Shown here: piece after piece, positions 37,814 to 47,762 of the stretch
Layout: each line of letters starts with the position of its first letter
How positions within the stretch are numbered: the stretch's first letter is position 1
From: Planctomycetota bacterium
GTDB lineage: Bacteria > Planctomycetota > J058
DNA: 64,000 nt
NCBI GenBank assembly: GCA_023954375.1
Contig: JAMLIC010000030.1
Location: forward strand, 1-64,000
Reading direction: 5' to 3'
Translations under genes and position numbers: made by a program
The notes under the pieces: generated by a model
Database searches by the model: none
Told to the model about the DNA's origin: nothing
The model's input: the letters and a program-made list of their open reading frames with translations, nothing else

Positions 37814-40800
37814 ATGAGCAAGACGCTCCAGGCGGGGCCGGTCCGGGCGACGGTGAGCGGGGACGCCTTCGGCGGGACCTTCTCCGTGAAGGTCGAGCTC
37901 GTCGGCGCCGCGCCGCTGGCGTTCTCGTGCGCGGGGACCTCGGTGCCGCTGGGCCTGCCCGGCGCGAGCGTCACCGTCAGCGGCAAGCTCCAGCCGGTGG
38001 GCCAGACCCACACCGTCCACCTGCCGCAGCCCGGGCCGCCGGTCCCCTACCTGAAGCCGTCGGTGCAATCGCCGACCTGGGGCTGGTACGAGAGCTACCA
38101 GGGCACCTACGTCGACCCGGTCAGCTACTGGGGGCGGTTCGCGGCCGGACAGACGGGGCCGGGCGAGTGGAAGACGACGTGGGTCTCGTCGCCGCCCCAC
38201 TGGAAGAGCACGTGGAAGCAGGACACCTGGAAGGTCGCGCCGACGACCGCGGTCACGGCCTGGGTGCCCGGGTTCTCGCCCAAGGTCGACGCGCTGCAGG
38301 TGGCGGTCAGCTCGACGAGCGGCTCGCCCGACCTCGACGCCTTCTGCCGCAAGCTGCTCCAGGCGTTCGGGGAGGACCCCGCGGCGCTCGTCGCGCGCCT
38401 CGCCGAGCTGGGCCACGAGGCCTGGCAGCAGGTCGCCGCCTCGGTCGAGGCGGTGTGGGAGCAGTTCGTCACGGGCTTCGACCTGAAGTGGGACCTGTCG
38501 CAGTACCTGCCGGCCGGGTGCGACCTGCGCCAGCTCCTGCGCAACGCGGCCTTCGGCGCGCTCAACGCGCTCAGGACCAAGCTCGAGCAGCTGCTCCGCG
38601 ACACGCTGGGGCAGGTCCTCGCGCACCTGCAGGACTACTGCAAGCGGCTCTGGGAGGTGCCCGCCCTGCGCGACGGCGCGGGCCCGCTCCTGCTCGCCGC
38701 GGCCGCGCTCCTGCTCGTGTTCATCCTCGGGCCCGCCGCGGTCCTCCTCGTCCTCGTGGGCGTGTGCGTGCTCATGGTCATGCAGCAGCCGGCGAAGTCG
38801 TCGCAGTGGCTGCAGCTGCTGGAGAAGCTCCTCGCGCACGCGATCGAGCTCGGGCAGGGGGTCGCCGGCCTCGTGCGCGAGGGGCTGGCGCAGCTGCTCG
38901 TCGCGCTCGCCGGGTCGGCCGAGCGCTGGGCGCAGGTCCGCGCGCACGTGGGCGCCATGCTCGAGCGCCTCGCGGCGGCGCTGCGCCAGAAGGCCAGCTT
39001 CGACCTGGCCGCGTGGCTCAAGGCGCTGGCGCAGCAGGTGGCGCAGGCGGTCCGCCAGGCGGGGCTGCTCCAGGGCCTGACGCCGCTCGCGCCGCCCGGC
39101 GCCGGCGCGGTCGGGCCGCAGGGTCCGCAGCCGGGGAAGGGGGCCAAGCTCACCGGGCAGCAGGCGCCGGCGCCGTCCGCTCAGCAGGGCGGCGGGGCGG
39201 CCGGCGGTCAGCCTGCGGGGCAGCAGGCCGCCGGGGGGATGCAGCTGAGCGCCGCGTCGCTCGCCGCCCAGCCCGCCTCGCCCGGCCAGGCGAGCGGAGG
39301 CCAGGCGAGCGGAGGCCAGCAGCAGGCGGGCGGCAGCGCGGCGGCGGGCGGCATGCAGCTGAGCGCGACGTCGCTCGCCGCGCAGCCCCTCGCCGGACAG
39401 CAGGCCGACGGCAAGGGCAAGGCCGCCGGGTCGGTCGTCGGCCTGGCCTCGGGCGCCACGCTGGCGGCGGCGCTCGGCGGCGCCCACGGCAAGGACGACG
39501 GTCGCTTCACCTCGCCCCTGGCGCTCGAGGTGGCCTCCCTGCAGCTCCCGGCCGACGCGGCGGCCGCGCTGGAGCTCGCGGAGGTCTCGCCGGCGGGCCA
39601 GCTCTGCGGCGAGCTCGTCGTCGTCCTCTCGCAGCCCATGCAGGACCCCTGGGCCTTCGCCGGCTGGCTCCTCGACTGCTTCGTGGGCGTGTTCCGCCAG
39701 GCGGGCGCCGACCTGGGCCACCTGCTGAAGCCCCTGTTCCTCGCCGCGCGCCAGGTCGGGCCGATCTCGGCGGAGCAGTTCTTCGACCTCGTGCAGCCGC
39801 TCCCCGAGCAGGCCCTCCGCGCGGTGGCCGAGTGGGTCTACGCCGCCTGGGAGTGGGTGAAGACGGCGATCATCCAGGCGGCCTGGGACGCGATCCTCGA
39901 GTGGCTGGCGATGCTCCTCGGCCTCGTGAGCGCGGCGCAGGAGGCGCTGCTGGCCGAGCTGGCCGCCCTGAGGGAGCTGCTGCAGTGGGTGGGCACCCTC
40001 CCGCGCACGCTCCTCGAGCCGGCCGACCTGTTCGACGTGAAGGGCTACCTGGACGACGTGCTGGCGGCCCTGCGGCGGAAGGACGGGCTCACGGGCTGGC
40101 TGGCCGAGCGCTCGCAGGCGACGAGCACGAGCATGGTCGAGCTCGTCAAGCGCCTCGTGCAGGAGAACCCGCTCACGCGCACCGTCGAGCAGCTCGGCGA
40201 GCACGTGCGCGGGGTCCTCGAGCTGGCGGGCCCGGTCGGCCAGGCGGACCCGGTCGCCCAGCTGCGCGAGCTGCAGCGGCGCGCCGAGGCGGTGGCCGCG
40301 CAGCTCGAGCGGACCTGGGCGCTCTGCGCCGACGCGGCCGCGTCGGCCGGTCCGTTCGTGATCGAGGCCAAGGTCGAGGGCGTCGTCACGGACCCGCTCC
40401 AGGTCGACGCCGGCGCGGTCGTCCAGGCCGGGTCCGACCTCGTGGGCACCATCGCCAGCGGCGAGGCGGTCAGCGCGAGCGGGCTGGGCCTCGGCGCGTC
40501 GCTCCTCTCGCTCCGCGCGCGCGACGCCCTCCTCGAGCTGCCGCCCCCCGACGGCGTCCGGCGCGTGTGGCCCGCCGACCTGGGCGACGGGACGCGCCAC
40601 GCGCGCGAGCTGCCGCTCCCCTTCCCGCTGCCCTGGGAGGGCGGCGTGGCGCTGGCCTACCAGCCGGTCCTCTACGTCGTGGACATGCGCTACCACATGG
40701 CCTACGGGCCGTCGTTCTCGCTGCGGCTCCTCGACGCGGACGGCGCCGGCCGCGTCGGCGGCGGCGCGGGCGGGCCCGCGCAGCGGATCGAGGCGCAGCT

Positions 40801-43800
40801 GGGGAAGCCGCCCGAGGAGCAGGACCTGAGCCTCGACGTCGACCGCGACGGGCGCCTCACGCAGGCCGACCTGGACCTCGCGCGCGACCAGCAGCGCTAC
40901 TACGTCAACGGCGTCATGTGGCGGCGGGTCACGGCGCCGGCGGGCTTCTTCGCCTCGCTCAGCCCGTGGGACTGGGTGTTCGCCGCGGTCCTGCCGCTGG
41001 GGCAGGAGCCCGAGGGCGCGCCGCCCCTGCGCTTCACCCTCGACGAGGGCGTGCGCGGCAAGTTCGAGCGGCTGGGCGTCCTCTCCGTGATCTCGGGGCA
41101 GGTGACGGTCCCGGCGCTGAACTACCGGATCCGCTACCAGTACGAGGGGCGCTACTACCTCGACCTGTTCACCGCCTTCGACCTGCGCCACTACGTCGAC
41201 CCGCCCGGGCACCCGGCCAAGGGGCCGCCGCTGCCCATGGCCTTCGCGCCGGGGACGCGCCACGACCTGATCGTGCGCGGCGGCGACACCGGGCGCGACT
41301 GGCAGGCCCACCTCACCAGCGAGCCGCTGAACCCCATGCTCCGCATGTGGACGCTCAAGGCCACGGTGTTCCTCAAGGGGCTCCTGTCCTACGCCGGAGT
41401 GGCGCAGTACTCGCAGACGCTCGCCGGCGTCCAGGGCGAGGCGGACGTCAAGATCACGGTGATCTACAAGACCAAGACGCCGCTGATCGCCGTCATGAGC
41501 CAGTGGCACCAGCGCTTCACGCACCTGGCGCACAACCCGCCCCAGCTGCCGAAGGAGCTGCCGGTCCCCTGGGGGATGATCAAGGCGATCCTCGAGTACA
41601 GCCACCTGCCCCAGCTCTCGCGGGCGCTGATCGGCGTCACGGGCCCGTTCATGGACCTGTGCTTCGAGTGGGTCGACGAGAAGAAGCACCTGCGGGCCGC
41701 GATCGGCTACATGCGCCAGTCGGTGCTCTCGCGCTGGACGCCCGCGCCGTCGTGGCACGAGCTGCTGGTCGAGGTCTCCCGCTGGAAGGCCCAGGAGGTC
41801 GGGGGCGCCGCCTGGCGCGACGCGATCGCCGCCGGCGTGGCCGAGGCCCGCGACCTGCTCGCGGCGTCGGCCGGGGTCGAGCCGTGCGACGAGGACCCGG
41901 TCTACGCGCCCGACTTCGTGGCCGACGTGGCGCGCCGCCACGTCCTCGCGCAGTTCGAGGCGCTGGCCCCCGGGGGCATGCCCGCGCCGGTGGGCCCGCC
42001 GCCGCCCGAGCACTCGCCGCCGCCGGCGGACGGCGCTGAGCACTCGCCGCCGCCGCCCGACCCGGCCGTGCAGGCGGCGCTGGCCAGCCTGGCGCTGGCC
42101 GAGCAGAAGCTCGACGAGGCGTTCGGCGACCGCGGCCGCTTCGCCGCGGGCCCCGACCAGCTCGTGCAGCGGCTGGCCCTGCTCGCCCCGCCCGAGCCCG
42201 GCGACGAGGCGGACCGCGCCTGGCTGCTCGTCGAGGCGCTGGAGGGCGGCCGCGACCTCGAGGGGCGGCCGGCGACGCTCCAGGAGCCGGTGCTGCCGGC
42301 CGAGGCGCCGCAGGGCACGCGCGTGACGATCCCGGGCTGCGGCGGCTACCGGCTGCGGCGCCCCTACATGGTCGCCTTCCCGCTCCAGCGCAAGGACGTC
42401 GACGCGGCGAAGGCGGAGAAGGGCGAGGTCCTCGCCGACGAGCTGATCTGGGTGCGCGGGAACCCGTTCTACAAGCCGCTCTACCACGCGCTCGTGGAGG
42501 TCGGCACGGAGATGCAGCTCTACACCGTGCCGCGGCGGGCCACGCGCTACCTGGTCCACGTGGTCGGGCTGGGCGAGCCGGTGGTCGTCGAGAGCTCGGT
42601 GGCCCTCGAGGACGCGGGCGGCAACGTGTGGCTGTGGGTGCGCACGCGCGCCTTCCGCTACGGGTGGCTGTGCGTCGACAAGACGGCCTGGGACGCGGTG
42701 TTCAAGCGGCCGGAGGGCGCCGCCGCGGGGCTCGCGCAGCAGGTGGCCTGCAGCCTCGTCGACCCCGACAAGGTCGAGCTGGCCTACGAGGTGGCCGAGG
42801 CCATGGGCGTCCACCGCCGGCCGATCAAGCGCCTCGAGCCGTCGCCGCGCGAGACGCTCGACGACACGCGCTACGCGCCGCTCATGCGCCGGCTGCTGGC
42901 CCGCCAGGCGGGCCAGGCGGCCACCGGCGACGACGAGATGCCGCTCGACCTGCTGAGCGCGTCGATGGCCGCGGCGTTCGACGCAGACGACGACGAGGCC
43001 CGCGCGGTCGACCTGTGGTACGCGGTGCTGCAGGAGATGAACATCCGCATCCTGGGCTTCCCGGCGGCCGACAAGGCGGCCGAGGACGGCCTGCAGGCCG
43101 AGGAGCTGGCGCGGCTGGGAGAGGTGTTCGCGGCGCTCTCGCCCAGGGCGCGCGAGCAGCTGTGGAGCGCCACGACGTCGTGGCTGCGGACCTTCTGCTA
43201 CCTGCCCTTCATCGGCGTGCACATCATCGAGGAGATCGTCCACCCGATCATCGCGGGCGACTGGGAGCTGGCGCTGGAGAAGGCGCAGCACGCCCTGCGC
43301 GAGATGGCCGACTTCTCGCCCATGGAGCTCCTGCAGGCCGTGCAGTCGTCGCTCCCCTACCTGCTCGAGGCGGTCAAGCAGGTGATCGAGATCGGCCAGA
43401 AGTGCGTCCGCGCCTACAAGGCGCTGGACAAGGCCGCCGACGCGGCGTCCGGCAAGAAGACCGAGGCGGAGGGCGAGGGCGAGCTGGGCGGCGTGAAGGG
43501 CAAGGGCTGGGCCGACTGGTCGACCGGCTCGGGCAAGGCCGAGGCCCACGGCACGCTCGACGTGGTCAAGAGCAAGGGCGAGGACCCGGGCGCGCCCGCG
43601 TGGGACGACCTCGGGATGATGATGCTCCGGCTGTTCGTCGACGACCAGGCGGCGCCCGGGCGGCCGGCGCCGAAGAAGGGCGACCCGAAGCACGACTGGG
43701 GGATCAAGTTCGACGCCAAGGCGTCGGTCAAGAACCTGTGGGGGCCGGACAAGCCGCCGGCGGAGGGGGCGACGGAGCTGACGTTCCGGATCGGCTACCC

Positions 43801-46669
43801 GCAGGTGGACAAGGTCACGATCACGGCGTTCGACGGGGAGAAGCAGGGCCCGGGCGACCAGGTGTGGCTCGAGGTCTACCGCTGGAAGGTCGTGGGGCCG
43901 GCGATCCAGGGCGCCGCGACCGACGTGGACGGCGACCGCGTGCCTCCGGGCGTCCTCTCGGCGGTGGAGTGGTCCTACGCCGTCGGCCCGACTCCGCCGG
44001 ACGGGGCGGCCTTCAAGCCGCTGCGCACGGAGGGCGGCGTGGCGGGGCTGTTCGCCGACGACGGCGTCGAGCGGCCGCGCGCGCGCGGCGCCAGGGTGAA
44101 GTTCCAGGTCCCCCGGGAGGTCACGGAGGAGAAGGTGTGGTTCAAGGCCGCGGTCGACCAGGCCAAGGTCCAGACCTACGTGGACGCGCGCGGCTTCGGC
44201 GACTTCAAGCCGGTGGGCGGCCAGCGGCCGGGGCTGGCCGGCTACTTCCCCTGGGACTTCGTCGACTTCACCTTCAAGGCCGGCGCCGGGGCGCGCTACG
44301 ACGTGCTCGTCGGCGGCGCGACCGTGCTCAGCGTCCCGCTGGAGGAGGGCGACCACGGGCAGGGCGGCTTCTGGCTGGGCGCGCCGCTGCAGGACGGGTC
44401 GACGCTGACCCCCGCGCGCTCGCCCGTGAAGGTCGTGTTCACCAACGCCCAGGGCTTCGCCGACGCCCCCGTCGACCAGCCGGGGGCGCCGACGAGCAAG
44501 AAGGGCCTCGACGGCAAGGGGCTCGAGACCGAGGGCGAGGTGGCCCTCGACTTCGGCAACGACTCGCTCCTGATCACCTGGCAGACCGAGGCGAAGGGGG
44601 GCGGCGGCGCCGGCGACGAGGCGGGGACCGGGGCCAGCGGCGGGGCGACGACGGGGCCGCGCTTCAGCATGCCCACGGTCGAGCTGCCGATGGACATGCT
44701 CATGAGCGAGCAGTCGCTGGCGATCCTCGTGCGCTTCTTCTGCCGCTTCTTCTACCACGAGACCGAGGCGCTCTATCAGGCCGTCAAGTGGCTGGAGAAG
44801 GAGAAGGTCGACCCCGAGGACACGGCCGCCTGCGCCCAGGCCGGGCTCGGCTTCGGCTTCTGGACGCTGGTCTACTCGGGCTTCGCCCTCAAGGAGGCGA
44901 TCTTCGACCTCGTCCACGACCACGCGCAGTGGGTCGCGCGCCTCCTCCAGGGCGTGCGGTTCATCGGCAAGTTCGACTGGTCGGGCAAGCTGGGCCTCAC
45001 CGCGCTCGGCAAGGGCGAGGCCACGGCCGAGGTCCACGGCGTGCTCGAGCTGCCGCTGGGGACGGTCCTGTGGCCGGTGATCGACGTGCTCCTGCAGGCC
45101 GACACGACGGCGCGGACCGGCCCGACGCTCAAGGACCTGATCGAGCCGTGCCTCAAGGCCACGCTCGAGGACGTGTTCACGGTCAAGGTCGGCGCGGCGC
45201 CGGTGCTGGTCGAGGTCGAGAGCCGCGGCCGGCTGGCCGAGGGCACGGTGCACATCCCGCCCGACTCGCCCCTGATCGCCGACCTCGAGGGCTACGTGGC
45301 GGGGATCGCCCGCGCGGCCGAGCAGTGGAAGGCGCGCTCGCAGGACCCGGCGGCGCCGAAGGTCGAGGACGCGCACGTGGCGCTCAAGCTCCTGCGCATG
45401 ACCTTCGACATGCTCTACCACGAGACGCAGGCGATCCTCGTCGACCGCTCGCCGGAGAAGGCCTGGAAGGCCGCGTCGCCCGTGGTGATCGAGCTCATGA
45501 ACCGCTTCACCGAGGGCCTCGCGCCGCCCAAGGACGTGCCGCCGCTGGACGAGGTGCGGCCAGAGGTCCAGGCGCTCGTCGGGCACATCGACGCGCTCGC
45601 GCTCCGCGGCGTGGCCTTCGAGCCGGGGCAGGTGGTGATCGTCGAGGGGACGGTGGCCACCGGCCGGAGCAAGCTCTGGCTCTACCTCGAGCCCGAGGAG
45701 CGGCAGGCGCTCGCGGCGCGCTGGCTGCCGCCCGAGCCGCCGCAGGAGCTCTACGAGACGGTCACCTGGGCCGTGCCCCTGCCGCAGGCCCCGCTGGCGG
45801 TCGGCTGGCACACGTTCGACGACCCCGGCGCCGGCAAGACGTTCACCGGCGTCGTCGCGGGCTTCGCCGCGGCGGGCGCGGCGCAGTCCTTCGCCGGGGC
45901 GCGCCCGGCGGCCTGGGTCGACGCGGGGCTGGCCGGCGTCACCTGGTCGCGCAGCCAGGGCGACCAGGAGCTGCACTGGGCCTGGGTGGAGACCAAGCTC
46001 GTGCCGGCGCTGGACGCGCAGCAGCGCGACCTGCCCGCGCTCGAGCAGGCCGGGGCCAAGCTGCTCCTCACGTTCGAGCACGAGCCGGTGGGGGCGGTCG
46101 CAACGTCGACGGCGCCGGTCCTCGCCCAGGCGCAGGTCCACGCGCGGCGGCCGATCTCGAGGGTCGTGCTGGCGACCGACGCCACCGTCGACGAGCAGCG
46201 CCTGCTGGTGAACGCCGTGCAGCGGCACCAGCCCGCGGCGCCGCCCACGCCGTTCACGCAGGAGCCGCCGCCCGGCGGCGCGCCGGACGTGTGGGTCGGC
46301 GACCCCCGCAAGCCGCGCGACGCGAGCCACCGCATGCGGCCCGTGTGGCTCGAGTGGGGCGCGACCGGCGGCAGGCCGGCCCCGAAGGGGCGGCGCGAGG
46401 CGCCCGAGCCGGGCCTTCAGGCGCCCAAGCCGGGCCTTCAGGCGCCCAAGCCGGGCCTTCAGGCGCCCAAGCCGGGCCTTCAGGCGCCCAAGCCGGGCCT
46501 GCAGGCGCCCAAGCCCGGCCCGCAGGCGCCCAAGCCCGGCCTGCAGGCGCCCAAGCCGGGCCTTCCGGCGCCCAAGCTGGGCCTGCAGGCGCCCAAGCCA
46601 GGCCTGCAGGCCCCCAAGCCGGGGCTCGAGGGGCCGACGCCCGCTGGACCGCCGGGAGGTGGGAAGTGA
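37814..46669 (+). CDS. Giant protein of unknown family (2951 residues)
   Basis: No family is recognised. ATG 37814 has GGGGAGGGG just upstream. The N-terminal 280 residues are Trp/Pro-rich (about 80-150) then helical. A hydrophobic block (about 290-325, LLLAAAALLLVFILGPAAVLL) is a probable membrane hairpin. A Gln/Gly/Ala linker (about 440-560) repeats GGMQLSAxSLAAQP twice. Helical segments follow, then an EF-hand-like loop DVDRDGRLTQADLDL (about 1010), several beta-rich blocks (KVTITAFDGEKQG near 2005; repeats of YHET[EQ]A at about 2313 and 2534), and eleven 7-residue repeats at the end. The stop overlaps the LysM gene (GTGA). Possibly a scaffold or surface/injection machine component; nothing catalytic is seen. 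The frame has no stop over 8.8 kb, supporting a genuine single gene. Confidence 0.85.
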   Translation: MSKTLQAGPVRATVSGDAFGGTFSVKVELVGAAPLAFSCAGTSVPLGLPGASVTVSGKLQPVGQTHTVHLPQPGPPVPYLKPSVQSPTWGWYESYQGTYVDPVSYWGRFAAGQTGPGEWKTTWVSSPPHWKSTWKQDTWKVAPTTAVTAWVPGFSPKVDALQVAVSSTSGSPDLDAFCRKLLQAFGEDPAALVARLAELGHEAWQQVAASVEAVWEQFVTGFDLKWDLSQYLPAGCDLRQLLRNAAFGALNALRTKLEQLLRDTLGQVLAHLQDYCKRLWEVPALRDGAGPLLLAAAALLLVFILGPAAVLLVLVGVCVLMVMQQPAKSSQWLQLLEKLLAHAIELGQGVAGLVREGLAQLLVALAGSAERWAQVRAHVGAMLERLAAALRQKASFDLAAWLKALAQQVAQAVRQAGLLQGLTPLAPPGAGAVGPQGPQPGKGAKLTGQQAPAPSAQQGGGAAGGQPAGQQAAGGMQLSAASLAAQPASPGQASGGQASGGQQQAGGSAAAGGMQLSATSLAAQPLAGQQADGKGKAAGSVVGLASGATLAAALGGAHGKDDGRFTSPLALEVASLQLPADAAAALELAEVSPAGQLCGELVVVLSQPMQDPWAFAGWLLDCFVGVFRQAGADLGHLLKPLFLAARQVGPISAEQFFDLVQPLPEQALRAVAEWVYAAWEWVKTAIIQAAWDAILEWLAMLLGLVSAAQEALLAELAALRELLQWVGTLPRTLLEPADLFDVKGYLDDVLAALRRKDGLTGWLAERSQATSTSMVELVKRLVQENPLTRTVEQLGEHVRGVLELAGPVGQADPVAQLRELQRRAEAVAAQLERTWALCADAAASAGPFVIEAKVEGVVTDPLQVDAGAVVQAGSDLVGTIASGEAVSASGLGLGASLLSLRARDALLELPPPDGVRRVWPADLGDGTRHARELPLPFPLPWEGGVALAYQPVLYVVDMRYHMAYGPSFSLRLLDADGAGRVGGGAGGPAQRIEAQLGKPPEEQDLSLDVDRDGRLTQADLDLARDQQRYYVNGVMWRRVTAPAGFFASLSPWDWVFAAVLPLGQEPEGAPPLRFTLDEGVRGKFERLGVLSVISGQVTVPALNYRIRYQYEGRYYLDLFTAFDLRHYVDPPGHPAKGPPLPMAFAPGTRHDLIVRGGDTGRDWQAHLTSEPLNPMLRMWTLKATVFLKGLLSYAGVAQYSQTLAGVQGEADVKITVIYKTKTPLIAVMSQWHQRFTHLAHNPPQLPKELPVPWGMIKAILEYSHLPQLSRALIGVTGPFMDLCFEWVDEKKHLRAAIGYMRQSVLSRWTPAPSWHELLVEVSRWKAQEVGGAAWRDAIAAGVAEARDLLAASAGVEPCDEDPVYAPDFVADVARRHVLAQFEALAPGGMPAPVGPPPPEHSPPPADGAEHSPPPPDPAVQAALASLALAEQKLDEAFGDRGRFAAGPDQLVQRLALLAPPEPGDEADRAWLLVEALEGGRDLEGRPATLQEPVLPAEAPQGTRVTIPGCGGYRLRRPYMVAFPLQRKDVDAAKAEKGEVLADELIWVRGNPFYKPLYHALVEVGTEMQLYTVPRRATRYLVHVVGLGEPVVVESSVALEDAGGNVWLWVRTRAFRYGWLCVDKTAWDAVFKRPEGAAAGLAQQVACSLVDPDKVELAYEVAEAMGVHRRPIKRLEPSPRETLDDTRYAPLMRRLLARQAGQAATGDDEMPLDLLSASMAAAFDADDDEARAVDLWYAVLQEMNIRILGFPAADKAAEDGLQAEELARLGEVFAALSPRAREQLWSATTSWLRTFCYLPFIGVHIIEEIVHPIIAGDWELALEKAQHALREMADFSPMELLQAVQSSLPYLLEAVKQVIEIGQKCVRAYKALDKAADAASGKKTEAEGEGELGGVKGKGWADWSTGSGKAEAHGTLDVVKSKGEDPGAPAWDDLGMMMLRLFVDDQAAPGRPAPKKGDPKHDWGIKFDAKASVKNLWGPDKPPAEGATELTFRIGYPQVDKVTITAFDGEKQGPGDQVWLEVYRWKVVGPAIQGAATDVDGDRVPPGVLSAVEWSYAVGPTPPDGAAFKPLRTEGGVAGLFADDGVERPRARGARVKFQVPREVTEEKVWFKAAVDQAKVQTYVDARGFGDFKPVGGQRPGLAGYFPWDFVDFTFKAGAGARYDVLVGGATVLSVPLEEGDHGQGGFWLGAPLQDGSTLTPARSPVKVVFTNAQGFADAPVDQPGAPTSKKGLDGKGLETEGEVALDFGNDSLLITWQTEAKGGGGAGDEAGTGASGGATTGPRFSMPTVELPMDMLMSEQSLAILVRFFCRFFYHETEALYQAVKWLEKEKVDPEDTAACAQAGLGFGFWTLVYSGFALKEAIFDLVHDHAQWVARLLQGVRFIGKFDWSGKLGLTALGKGEATAEVHGVLELPLGTVLWPVIDVLLQADTTARTGPTLKDLIEPCLKATLEDVFTVKVGAAPVLVEVESRGRLAEGTVHIPPDSPLIADLEGYVAGIARAAEQWKARSQDPAAPKVEDAHVALKLLRMTFDMLYHETQAILVDRSPEKAWKAASPVVIELMNRFTEGLAPPKDVPPLDEVRPEVQALVGHIDALALRGVAFEPGQVVIVEGTVATGRSKLWLYLEPEERQALAARWLPPEPPQELYETVTWAVPLPQAPLAVGWHTFDDPGAGKTFTGVVAGFAAAGAAQSFAGARPAAWVDAGLAGVTWSRSQGDQELHWAWVETKLVPALDAQQRDLPALEQAGAKLLLTFEHEPVGAVATSTAPVLAQAQVHARRPISRVVLATDATVDEQRLLVNAVQRHQPAAPPTPFTQEPPPGGAPDVWVGDPRKPRDASHRMRPVWLEWGATGGRPAPKGRREAPEPGLQAPKPGLQAPKPGLQAPKPGLQAPKPGLQAPKPGPQAPKPGLQAPKPGLPAPKLGLQAPKPGLQAPKPGLEGPTPAGPPGGGK
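46400..46630 (+). repeat. Eleven 21-bp tandem repeats inside the giant gene
   Basis: Eleven consecutive 21-bp units of GCGCCCAAGCCGGGCCTTCA plus G, with few substitutions in the first five, encode APKPGLQ heptads. Units drift towards the 3-prime end, as for an expanding array with an older edge. The repeat is in frame and translated into a likely extended, proline-rich tail. Confidence 0.92.
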
Positions 46670-47721
46670 CGGACGCCATGATCGTTGGCGACCCGGTCGG
46701 CATGACCTGCGCCGTCCAGGCGGAGCACCACGAGGACAGGGGTGGGATCTGCTATACGGTCCGACCAGGCGATTCGCTGTGGAAGATCGCCGAGAGGATC
46801 TACGGCGACGGCTCGTACTGGAAGCGGATCCGCGCGGCCAACCCGGCGCGCGTCTCGCGCAAGAACAACCGCATTCTCATCGGCACGGCCCTCGAACTGC
46901 CGTTGATCCGGATCACGACGATCGGAGGCACGTGCGAGCCCTGCCCCGACCCGGACCCGGTCGTCGTTGATGGCGCGTCCGCGCCCGAGCCACCGGTGTT
47001 CTGGGAGGCGGCGCAACTGCTCTTCCCGGCCCTGGTCCTCGACGTCGACATGTGGAAGATCGTCTTCGACACGCCGCTGGCGACGGTCGAGATCAAGCTG
47101 TCGTTCGAGGCCAAGGTCGCGAAGCGAGGCTCCGTGGTCGCGCCGCACGTGAGCGTCGGCAAGGACGGGATCTCGACCTCCTACTCGAACGTCGTCCAGG
47201 GCCTCGGCACGGGCTTCTCCTTCGACATCGACCGGGACGGGTCCATCCTGCTGAAGCACGACGTGCTCCGCTGGGAGACGGACCTCGTGGTCGCGCTGGT
47301 CTCCTACGTGCCGCCGCGCACCTGGAAGTTCGCCGCGGGAGCCAAGGAGCCGATCCAGTTCGAGATGGGGGCAGGCCCGGGAGAGGCGCCGTACGACGTC
47401 GTCTTCTCCCTCAAGGGCGTCGAGATCACGGTGACGGCGAAGGACGTCGAGTTCGCGACCGTGCCCGTGCCCTCCCAGGAGTTCACGAGCTCCTGGTGGT
47501 CCGTGAACGCCGCCAACGTGGCGCTCGGCGCCGCGGGCGTCGCAGCCGTCGCCGCGGCCGCCCTCGCCGCGCCCGCAGTGATCACCGTCGTGGCGGGGAT
47601 CACGGCGGTGGAGGGGGTGGCACTGGCCGCGGGCGCCGCGGCGGGGCTCCTCCTGTTCATCGATGCGAAGGACGAGTTCGGAATGTACGACGAGTGGTCG
47701 GAGTCAGGCGGGGAGACCTGA
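46666..47721 (+). CDS. LysM-domain protein with C-terminal hydrophobic region
   Basis: The 351-residue product has a LysM domain at about 28-80 (YTVRPGDSLWKIAERIYGDG, RIRAANPARVSRKNN, LIGTALELP), which binds peptidoglycan or N-acetylglucosamine chains or mediates assembly in tail-like machines. A Cys-containing N-terminal piece GDPVGMTCAVQAEHHED precedes it. The middle (about 115-275) is beta-rich (LDVDMWKIVFDTPLATVEIK). Residues about 279-330 are Ala/Val-rich helices (VAAVAAAALAAPAVITVVAG) likely to insert in a membrane. GTG 46666 overlaps the giant gene's stop (GTGA) and has AGGTGGGA upstream; ATG 46678 is an alternative. No signal peptide is seen, so export by a dedicated system or tail insertion is possible. 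Coupling makes it a likely partner of the giant protein. Confidence 0.82.
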   Translation: MTDAMIVGDPVGMTCAVQAEHHEDRGGICYTVRPGDSLWKIAERIYGDGSYWKRIRAANPARVSRKNNRILIGTALELPLIRITTIGGTCEPCPDPDPVVVDGASAPEPPVFWEAAQLLFPALVLDVDMWKIVFDTPLATVEIKLSFEAKVAKRGSVVAPHVSVGKDGISTSYSNVVQGLGTGFSFDIDRDGSILLKHDVLRWETDLVVALVSYVPPRTWKFAAGAKEPIQFEMGAGPGEAPYDVVFSLKGVEITVTAKDVEFATVPVPSQEFTSSWWSVNAANVALGAAGVAAVAAAALAAPAVITVVAGITAVEGVALAAGAAAGLLLFIDAKDEFGMYDEWSESGGET

Positions 47722-47762
47722 GCGGCGCGGCGCACCATGCATCCGCCAGGCCGACTGGACAG

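Noticed and set aside
46400..46630. Considered a CRISPR or satellite array.
   Set aside because: Units are contiguous 21-bp repeats without spacers and are translated in frame as heptads.
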